Source: an uncultured Flavobacteriia bacterium
GTDB taxonomy: Bacteria > Bacteroidota > Bacteroidia > Flavobacteriales_D > Crocinitomicaceae
NCBI GenBank assembly: GCA_903928365.1
Contig: CAIYQV010000048.1
Span: 1 to 7,121, forward strand
Length of the DNA: 7,121 nt
Direction: 5' to 3'
This document shows positions 1-4,476 of this stretch, piece after piece (position 1 is the stretch's first letter; the number at the start of each line of letters is the position of its first letter). The position numbers and the translations under genes are program-made. The notes under the pieces were generated by a model that did no database searches, was not told where the DNA came from, and saw only the letters and a list, made by a program, of their open reading frames with translations.

Positions 1-1
1 A

Positions 2-162
2 GACGAATGCCCTTCGGGCGAATGCTTCGCGAATGTCTGCGACGAAATTCTCATTCTCATTCTCTTTGTGTTTCTCATTCTTTTTTGGACATACTTCCGG
101 CGGAGTAATTAATATCGCCGCAGGCATTCGTTACAACGTAACATTCGCTGCAGGCATTCGTC
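2..162. repeat. imperfect inverted repeat rich in GAATGCC/GGCATTC
   Basis: GACGAATGCC at 2-11 is the exact reverse complement of GGCATTCGTC at 153-162. Further in, 29-45 matches the reverse complement of 115-131 at 14 of 17 positions. The right half also holds a direct repeat, CGC(C/T)GCAGGCATTCGT, at 116-131 and 146-161. The left half holds small hairpins: GCCC-TTC-GGGC at 9-19 and the palindrome TTCGCGAA at 26-33. The whole could fold as a branched stem of about 160 bases. Intergenic repeats of this kind act in bacteria as REP-like or small non-autonomous elements, but I cannot assign a family. No target-site duplication can be judged because the left edge is at the window start. Confidence 0.5.
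48..80. repeat. TTCTCA simple repeat
   Basis: TTCTCA repeats in tandem from 48 to about 64 and recurs at 72-80 after a short break. It forms the loop between the two arms of the surrounding inverted repeat. It has no coding context, so slippage here would not alter a reading frame. Confidence 0.6.
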
Positions 163-231
163 AAAGACATTAGGAGTATGGAAGAATTGTTTTGAAGAAT
201 TAATTTCCGCTCTTTCCTTTTAATTACCTTT

Positions 232-313
232 AGCTAACCGCAACAAACCTGCGCCTATCATGCTATCATGCCATGTATTGGGTAGGTTTATAGCGTGTAT
301 AAGTAAGTTAGCT
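232..313 (+). repeat. candidate attI-like or degenerate attC site (site 0)
   Basis: AGCTAAC at 232-238 is the exact reverse complement of GTTAGCT at 307-313. Inside lie AAACCT (244-249)/AGGTTT (285-290) and a CGC/GCG pair, so a weak hairpin of about 80 bases is possible. The loop carries an 8-base tandem repeat, TATCATGC, at 256-271. The closing side reads AAGTAAGTTAG, not the AAACGTTAG seen in sites A-D, and the arms are much poorer. It marks the left boundary of the first cassette: GTTAGCTGC at 307-315 matches that cassette's own right end. It could be the primary insertion site of the array, or a decayed attC of an earlier cassette. Confidence 0.4.
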
Positions 314-335
314 GCAACCGTTGAACAGTACTAAC
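307..335 (+). repeat. small inverted repeat at the head of cassette 1
   Basis: GTTAG at 307-311 is matched by CTAAC at 331-335, with inner CTG/CAG and CAAC/TTG pairing, giving a possible 29-base hairpin in the untranslated leader of the first gene. It overlaps the recombination core GTTAGCTGC. The other cassette heads do not show it, so it may be chance. Confidence 0.3.
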
Positions 336-2289
336 TTGAAACTGACAGCTATTAATAAAACAATTAAACAAAAGATAGAATTATGATTTTGATTTCATCC
401 TTACTTGGTTGCCGTAGATGCTTAAAAAGTGACGGCAACAAAAAACACATTCCACTGAGATTATTCGTCCTTATCTCCGCATCAATAGTAAGCGGATTTG
501 TTACAGCACAGGACTCCACTGAGTCTTCGCAAGTGCTTTCGCAAAGTTTGATTAACAAAAGAAACATACAAAAGTCAGTGACATCAACAGGTGTCGTTCG
601 TGTTTTTGTGTTGGCCGGCCAATCCAATATGCAGGGTCATGGTAAAATTTACGATGGTGCTACTGGCGCTATAGGAGTGGTTATCACATCGTTCACACCC
701 ACTTGTGTCGGAACTGAAACATGTGAATTCACTTTTAATATGCTAGATGGCTATGGAGATGGATGGAATGGATGGACCTACGACTTTGTGCAAGAAGGAG
801 TGGTGATGGCAACTGAAACATTGCCCGACGGTTCAGAAGGGACCACCACCATTACGCTTCAAAGCGGTGTTATGTGTGATGTTATAGTCAACCAGGCCGG
901 TGCGTACGGTGGAGAGATTTCGTGGACTGTCACCGACTCGGATAATAATGTGATCGCATCCATGGAGGGTCAGCAAGAGAACTATCCCTCACCGAATACG
1001 CTACTCGATGTGATGGAAAATGACACAGAAGGTCTGTGGGCCGTGTTGCAAACGGGTGAAGAATGGACTGTGTTGGATGATGTCTACCTCCGATTTGAAA
1101 ACGAAGATGGCACCGTCATCAAAGACAACGTAACCATTGGCCAGGGAGTGAATCCGAGCAGAATCGGTCCTGAGTTGATGTTCGCTCACCAAATGGATCC
1201 ATATTTCGAAGATCCAGTCCTCATTATCAAAACGGCTTGGGGCGGCATTAGCTTAGCCGAAGATTTCCGACCGCCATCGGCAGGCGGGACCACCGGTCCA
1301 TATTATATCCAGATGTTGGACATTGTGGAGAGTGTCACGGAAAATCTTGCAACAGAATTCCCGGAGATAGATGCTACTGACTTTGAGATATCGGGATTTG
1401 CTTGGTTTCAGGGGTGGAATGATGCAGCATCCGAAGCTTTCCTCAATGAATATGAAAGCAACCTTTACCATCTTGTCAACGATGTTCGAAACGACTTCGG
1501 AAACCCTGCCCTGCCCATTGTCATCGCCAGTGCGGGACAGGGAGGGTATGAAGATCAAGGAGGTTGGACTCAGGACATACAGGACATCGTTGCCGTTGCG
1601 CAGGAAAATGTGGCATGCAATGACACGCTGTACGGTGGAACCGTTGGATTTGTCGACTCCAAAGCATTCTACATGAGTGTTTCCGAATCGCCTGATGATG
1701 CCATACACCATTACAACAACAATGCACTTACTTACCTGAATGTCGGCAAATCCATTGGTGATCAAATGATACTCGCCATCAACAACATGGCTTATTGCGA
1801 CGGATTAGTTTCTGTGCCAGAAGAAAGCAGAGAATCGTACATCACTTCCCTGTATCCCAACCCTGCAATGAATACCTTGAATGTAGAAATGTTTGCATCG
1901 GACGGTGAGATAACTACAATTAGGCTGTATGATGCAAATGGTAGGATTGTATTCGAACGACATCGATTGAATTCAAAGACCGTCATTGATGTTTCGACTT
2001 TTGCTAAAGGGTTGTATGTACTCGAGTGCATCGGAGAAAGACAAACAGTCAGGCATTGAGTGGTCTTGGATTAAGTTGGTATGGCGATAAAACCTTTATG
2101 ACATTTTCTCAATATGATAATTAAATCCAGAGCCCCATACCACCAAACGAACGATAGGGCAGCAGCTAACAGCACATTTGCAACAGGCGGGGTTTCGTAC
2201 TCCGCAGACAATTTAGTGGTAGTCGAAAGTTTTGTGCTCCGCATCAACATTTGTGGTAAAAATCCCGCCCATCGCAAATCTGCAAAACG
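308..2289 (+). mobile_element. cassette 1 (esterase-like T9SS protein)
   Basis: The unit runs, by integron convention, from the T after the G of GTTAGCTGC (307-315) to the G of the next GTTAG (2289). Its right end carries GCAGCTAAC (2162-2170), the exact 9-base reverse complement of its left end, as expected if the unit once existed as a circle. It is about 1.98 kb with a single gene, which is large for a cassette. The 102 bases between the stop codon and CTAAC hold no gene. They contain a 7-base inverted repeat, GGTATGG at 2078-2084 with CCATACC at 2135-2141, of unclear meaning. Confidence 0.55.
383..2059 (+). CDS. T9SS-exported SGNH/sialate O-acetylesterase-like protein with inserted DGWNG domain
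   Basis: A 558-residue predicted secreted carbohydrate esterase. Residues 24-42 form a signal-peptide core with likely cleavage after VTA (42); the n-region before it is unusually long, but no later ATG precedes the catalytic motif, so the start at 383 is kept. Residues 72-86 hold the SGNH block LAGQSNMQG (nucleophile Ser81). Residues 257-470 continue the same fold: KTAWGGISL at 283-291, WFQGWND at 341-347, and DxxH-like DDAIHHYNNN at 438-447, where the catalytic His (442 or 443) is expected. Between the two parts, residues ~101-197 hold a Cys-containing beta domain with DGYGDGWNGW (122-131), a type common in exported Bacteroidota proteins. Residues 488-558 are a type A T9SS sorting domain starting SLYPNPAMNTLNV. 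The substrate is probably an acetylated glycan (inferred). It is the sole gene of cassette 1. No Shine-Dalgarno or clear promoter is seen. Confidence 0.85.
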   Translation: MILISSLLGCRRCLKSDGNKKHIPLRLFVLISASIVSGFVTAQDSTESSQVLSQSLINKRNIQKSVTSTGVVRVFVLAGQSNMQGHGKIYDGATGAIGVVITSFTPTCVGTETCEFTFNMLDGYGDGWNGWTYDFVQEGVVMATETLPDGSEGTTTITLQSGVMCDVIVNQAGAYGGEISWTVTDSDNNVIASMEGQQENYPSPNTLLDVMENDTEGLWAVLQTGEEWTVLDDVYLRFENEDGTVIKDNVTIGQGVNPSRIGPELMFAHQMDPYFEDPVLIIKTAWGGISLAEDFRPPSAGGTTGPYYIQMLDIVESVTENLATEFPEIDATDFEISGFAWFQGWNDAASEAFLNEYESNLYHLVNDVRNDFGNPALPIVIASAGQGGYEDQGGWTQDIQDIVAVAQENVACNDTLYGGTVGFVDSKAFYMSVSESPDDAIHHYNNNALTYLNVGKSIGDQMILAINNMAYCDGLVSVPEESRESYITSLYPNPAMNTLNVEMFASDGEITTIRLYDANGRIVFERHRLNSKTVIDVSTFAKGLYVLECIGERQTVRH

Positions 2290-2297
2290 TTAGCGGT
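2162..2297 (+). repeat. attC-like site A
   Basis: A long imperfect hairpin. The left core GCAGCTAAC (2162-2170) is followed by GCA (2172-2174), ATTTGC (2176-2181) and GGCGGG (2186-2191). These pair in order with TGC (2281-2283), GCAAAT (2274-2279) and CCCGCC (2264-2269). The right core is GTTAGCGGT (2289-2297), preceded by four unpaired bases, AAAC. Paired boxes separated by unpaired spacers, unpaired bases near one core, and a long internal segment are the layout of integron attC sites. Left and right cores agree only over GCTAAC/GTTAGC; beyond that each matches its own cassette. The internal segment has a direct repeat at 2200 and 2237. Confidence 0.65.
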
Positions 2298-3060
2298 AAT
2301 TATTAGTACAACAAAAATCTAAAACAGCAAGCATGAAAACAGGAATGAAAATCTACTTTGTAATATCTACAGCCTTGTTATTACTGTTATCTTACAGGGT
2401 ATTCTTCGGTTTAAAAACCGGCAACGAGCTTATATTAAACAAACTATCCATCGTTGATAGAAATTCTGGAAAACCTGTGCTGATTCTGTCGGACAGTGTT
2501 CCTGAACCTACTTTTGACGGAAAGGTTCTACCAAGAATATTCAAGCCAAGGGGATTAATTTATTACGATAGCAAAGGAAATGAAACCGGAGGTTTGGTAG
2601 TAAGCAATCAAGAAGGAAAAGAAACAGCCATGTTTTCTGTTGACTATAACAACACAGATGCATTCAACATATACAAGAACGAAACGGATTCAACATATAG
2701 AATGGGTATAGTAATCAGTGACAGAAATACTAGGAAAGAATTCGAAGAAAGAGGATCAGGAGGTATTCCGAGAATCGTCCTTCAAAATCGCGACAAAACT
2801 GCAGCATTTGCTATAACCGATACAAAGGGAAGAGAACGTATATTATTTATGGTTGACAATAATGACGAAGTAAAACTCTTAGTATTAGACTCATTAGGTA
2901 ACACAGTTAAAAACCTTATTGATAAATAACTACCGCTAACAGCACCTACAAGAAATTGGCGGTTCAGTGCTTCGTATGACAGTTTTGCGGTTAAACAAAC
3001 ATTAGTTCTTCGTATAAACATTTGTAGTAAAAGCCGCCAACTTCTTGTAGCCGCGAAACG
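2290..3060 (+). mobile_element. cassette 2 (membrane-anchored protein)
   Basis: The unit is bounded by GTTAGCGGTA (2289-2298) and TACCGCTAAC (2931-2940), exact reverse complements over 10 bases, followed by attC-like site B. It is about 0.77 kb with one + strand gene filling nearly all of it. The gene starts 34 bases after the left core and stops one base before the right core, a tight packing typical of integron cassettes. Confidence 0.6.
2333..2929 (+). CDS. membrane-anchored beta-rich protein of unknown function
   Basis: A 198-residue protein. Residues 6-26 form one hydrophobic segment (IYFVISTALLLLLS) that should act as an uncleaved N-terminal anchor, leaving the rest outside the inner membrane. 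The remainder is a series of short strands with turn signals: LSIVDRNSGKPVLILSD (38-54), KPRGLIYYDSKGNETGGLVV (71-90), MFSVDYNNTDAFNIY (100-114), MGIVISDRN (124-132) and later ITDTKGRERILFMVD (161-175). The pattern 'glyGLIYYDSKGNETGGL ... YNNTDAF' recalls, from memory, a broadly distributed uncharacterised family with 'FFNDEGTENGGL' and 'DQYEQDQ' motifs; I cannot confirm it here and no function is known to me. The start at 2333 is used; an ATG at 2345 (residue 5) would also keep the anchor. It is the only gene of cassette 2, without a recognisable promoter of its own. Confidence 0.75.
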   Translation: MKTGMKIYFVISTALLLLLSYRVFFGLKTGNELILNKLSIVDRNSGKPVLILSDSVPEPTFDGKVLPRIFKPRGLIYYDSKGNETGGLVVSNQEGKETAMFSVDYNNTDAFNIYKNETDSTYRMGIVISDRNTRKEFEERGSGGIPRIVLQNRDKTAAFAITDTKGRERILFMVDNNDEVKLLVLDSLGNTVKNLIDK

Positions 3061-3068
3061 TTAGCGGT
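2931..3068 (+). repeat. attC-like site B
   Basis: A strong hairpin with the same layout as site A. The left core TACCGCTAAC (2931-2940) and right core GTTAGCGGT (3060-3068) are complementary over 9 bases. The main stem is CTACAAGAAATTGGCGG (2946-2962) against CCGCCAACTTCTTGTAG (3034-3050), which pairs at 16 of 17 positions. The right core is preceded by an unpaired GAAAC. The internal segment holds a direct repeat beginning CTTCGTA at 2970 and 3008. The left core starts one base after the stop codon of the preceding gene. Confidence 0.7.
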
Positions 3069-3069
3069 C

Positions 3070-3090
3070 ATGCAAAAAAGACGACAATGA
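3070..3090 (+). promoter_or_regulatory. possible six-codon leader ORF coupled to the lipoprotein gene
   Basis: An ATG at 3070, immediately after the recombination core, opens a short frame encoding MQKRRQ and stops at TGA 3088-3090. That stop overlaps the start of the lipoprotein gene as ATGA (3087-3090), the arrangement that permits re-initiation by a terminating ribosome. In class 1 integrons short reading frames at attI are known to help translate cassette genes that lack ribosome binding sites; the parallel here is inferred. A 6-codon frame may also arise by chance. Confidence 0.25.
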
Positions 3091-3743
3091 CAATAAAATC
3101 AAAATTTATATTAGGGCTGACGATTCTTTTTCTTTCATGCGGACAGCGAACTGATAAAAACGAAACAAAATTGAAAGAATCAATACATGTGAAGGATTCC
3201 ATTGTTGAGACAGCTAAGATTGACACAACAACAAAAGTCCAAACAGACCAGACAGTTTCACCGAATCAACAAGAACTGAATAAAGCTCTTGCTGACCCGA
3301 CAATTGATAAGTATTACAAAGAAATTTATAAGCAAGAAAAACTAATTACTGTAGACGACAATAAAATGCTTTCAATTACTGAAAAACTATTTACAAATGA
3401 CTCTGACAAAGACCTGTTTTTCTTTATCGTCTTTACAAAATCAATGAATGGTTCAGACGGTTTTTATTCTGAAGCAGTTGGACTTTCAGCTTTTGAATTT
3501 GTAACTAAAAAGACTGAATGGTTTGCTGACTATTTTAATATTGCACCAAAACTGAACGAGAAGGACATGGACAACTGGGCACAATATGTTTATGGAGAAA
3601 TTCAAATTTCAAGAGAAAACGAAGAGAAAAAAGCGATTAAAGAACTTGAAAGTCAGCTTCTCGATAATATCAAGGGAGCAAGAAAAGAGTATGAAAATGT
3701 AATTAAAAGATTTATTGAAAAAGTAAAAAGCACGAACCGCTAA
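3087..3743 (+). CDS. predicted lipoprotein of unknown function
   Basis: A 218-residue protein with a lipoprotein signal peptide: a basic start, a hydrophobic stretch at residues 7-17 and the lipobox LFLSC with lipidated Cys18, so it should be anchored in a membrane of the envelope. Residues 20-62 are a polar Lys/Thr/Asp/Gln-rich linker. Residues 65-165 look folded, with the hydrophobic strand DLFFFIVFTKS (109-119), then SDGFYSEAVGLSAFEFV (123-139) and an aromatic segment TEWFADYFN (143-151). Residues 174-216 are a highly charged, probably helical or coiled-coil tail. I recognise no catalytic motif and assign no function. The ATG at 3087 overlaps the stop of a short upstream frame. The TAA stop lies inside the CTAAC core of site C, so an exchange at the core would leave the reading frame intact. 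Confidence 0.75.
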   Translation: MTIKSKFILGLTILFLSCGQRTDKNETKLKESIHVKDSIVETAKIDTTTKVQTDQTVSPNQQELNKALADPTIDKYYKEIYKQEKLITVDDNKMLSITEKLFTNDSDKDLFFFIVFTKSMNGSDGFYSEAVGLSAFEFVTKKTEWFADYFNIAPKLNEKDMDNWAQYVYGEIQISRENEEKKAIKELESQLLDNIKGARKEYENVIKRFIEKVKSTNR

Positions 3744-3823
3744 CATCGGCTACCCGAAAAAGCCGCATCAATTTTAACGCATAGAAAAATGCGGCTCTTC
3801 GGGTAGCCGTAAACGTTAGTTGC
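3736..3823 (+). repeat. attC-like site C (short form)
   Basis: The shortest and best-paired site. After the left core ACCGCTAAC (3736-3744) comes CGGCTACCCGAA (3747-3758), which pairs perfectly over 12 bases with TTCGGGTAGCCG (3798-3809). AGCCGCAT (3761-3768) pairs perfectly over 8 bases with ATGCGGCT (3789-3796), leaving a 20-base loop. AAAC (3811-3814) again sits unpaired before the right core GTTAGTTGC (3815-3823). Left and right cores share only CTAAC/GTTAG; the next bases (CGG against TTG) belong to different cassettes. It lacks the long internal segment of sites A, B and D. It could alternatively serve as a terminator for the lipoprotein gene, but there is no T-run after the stem. Confidence 0.7.
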
Positions 3824-4450
3824 AATTATTAAAAATGAAAATACGAGAATATAAACTTGAGGACAAGGAGAAATGCCTTGAAGTATTTAAGAGCAATTGC
3901 CCAAAATTTTTTGACAAGAGCGAGCTTGAAATGTTCGAAAAATGGCTTGACCATCAAGTAAGTGACAATCCTATTTACCAAAGCCCAACGTATACGAATT
4001 CCGAGAGAGATGCTTACTACGTTATTGAGGTTCCAGAATTCGGAATTATTGGTTGTGGTGGATTTTACATTGCTACAGGACTCAACGAGGCCAAGCTTGC
4101 CTGGGGAATGATTGACGCTAAGTTTCATAGACAAGGATTTGGGACAGCAATTTATAATTACCGTAGAGACATTATTAGGAGAGACTGGCCAAATCATGTT
4201 CTTACACTGGGGACAAGTCAACATACATATTCGTTTTATGTAAAAATGGGATTGACTGTTACTTCGACACTGAAATCTGGATATGGTGAAGATCTTGACA
4301 GATATGACATGAAGAAATAACTGCAACTAACAGCACATTGGCAATAGGCGGGGTTCCGTCTCCGCATGAAAGTTTTGTGGTAGCCGAAAGTTCAGTTCTC
4401 CGAACTAACTTTTGTGCTAAAAAGCCCGCCCATCGCCAATCTGCAAAACG
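3816..4450 (+). mobile_element. cassette 4 (GNAT acetyltransferase)
   Basis: The unit is bounded by GTTAGTTGCA (3815-3824) and TGCAACTAAC (4322-4331), exact reverse complements over 10 bases. This TTGCA variant occurs only at the two ends of this cassette, whereas the neighbours carry CGGT or CCAC, which is the clearest single piece of evidence that the ends belong to one mobile unit. It is about 0.64 kb with one gene, and it ends with attC-like site D. Confidence 0.65.
3835..4320 (+). CDS. GNAT-family N-acetyltransferase
   Basis: A 161-residue cytoplasmic protein with the GNAT fold; it should transfer an acetyl group from acetyl-CoA to an amine or similar group on an unknown acceptor. The start IREYKLEDKEKCLEVF (residues 3-18) is the usual first strand and helix. 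Residues 87-105 hold strand 4 and the acetyl-CoA pyrophosphate loop, FHRQGFGTA, with His at the first position of the Q/RxxGxG/A motif, an accepted variation. Residues 128-140 (SQHTYSFYVKMGL) match motif B, where Tyr135 may be the general acid. Length is normal. ATG 3835 is preferred; the frame stays open upstream to a TTG at 3820 inside the recombination core, which is unlikely to be the true start. GNAT enzymes are among the most common integron cassette cargoes. No resistance or metabolic role can be assigned. Confidence 0.88.
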   Translation: MKIREYKLEDKEKCLEVFKSNCPKFFDKSELEMFEKWLDHQVSDNPIYQSPTYTNSERDAYYVIEVPEFGIIGCGGFYIATGLNEAKLAWGMIDAKFHRQGFGTAIYNYRRDIIRRDWPNHVLTLGTSQHTYSFYVKMGLTVTSTLKSGYGEDLDRYDMKK

Positions 4451-4458
4451 TTAGCCAC
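4322..4458 (+). repeat. attC-like site D
   Basis: A close relative of site A. The left core TGCAACTAAC (4322-4331) is followed by GCA (4333-4335), ATTGGC (4337-4342) and GGCGGG (4347-4352), pairing with TGC (4442-4444), GCCAAT (4435-4440) and CCCGCC (4425-4430). Where site A has a T-A pair in its middle box, site D has G-C, so the stem is preserved by compensating changes. The right core is GTTAGCCAC (4450-4458), preceded by unpaired AAAAC. The internal segment has a direct repeat starting CTCCG at 4360 and 4398. It is the last site seen; no GTGGCTAAC partner for its right core occurs later in the window. Confidence 0.7.
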
Positions 4459-4476
4459 AACCTCGTCAAAACACAT

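Larger units (their letters stand above)
1..231. other. gene-free leader region with repeats
   Basis: No credible coding sequence is seen on either strand. The first 162 bases are occupied by short GAATG/CATTC inverted repeats and a simple repeat, listed separately. Bases 163-231 are plain AT-rich sequence with no recognisable promoter, tRNA or gene end. With the weak hairpin at 232-313 and the leader at 314-382, this makes the 382-base gap before the first gene. It may be the space between an upstream gene and the cassette array, or the tail of another cassette that starts outside the window. Confidence 0.6.
3061..3815 (+). mobile_element. cassette 3 (lipoprotein)
   Basis: The unit is bounded by GTTAGCGGT (3060-3068) and ACCGCTAAC (3736-3744), exact reverse complements over 9 bases, and ends in attC-like site C. 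It is about 0.76 kb with one gene. The stop codon of the gene is the TAA inside the right core CTAAC. A spot count over 3301-3360 gives 15 of 60 G+C, against 28 of 60 for a block of the esterase gene (1201-1260), so cassettes 1 and 3 may have different origins; these are single-block counts only. Confidence 0.6.

Noticed and set aside
1253..1765. 170-codon open frame on the minus strand
   Set aside because: It is a mirror of the esterase gene, whose catalytic blocks lie on the + strand in this same stretch.
2071..2277. 68-codon open frame on the minus strand across site A
   Set aside because: It runs through the hairpin arms of site A, and nothing in its product looks like a real protein.
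2931..3823. hairpins as ordinary rho-independent terminators
   Set aside because: No T-run follows the stems, the conserved CTAAC/AAACGTTAG ends are unexplained by termination, and the core extensions match by cassette rather than by hairpin.
3829..4326. 165-codon open frame on the minus strand
   Set aside because: It lies exactly opposite the GNAT gene, whose protein has clear family motifs; the minus-strand translation is Cys/Ser/Lys-rich with no recognisable domain.
307..4458. CRISPR array
   Set aside because: Repeats are few, about 90-140 bases long, self-complementary and separated by whole genes, with no short regular spacers.
4414..4476. longer GTG start for the AraC regulator
   Set aside because: It would encode part of the site D stem as the N-terminus; ATG 4477 after the core gives a normal-length regulator.
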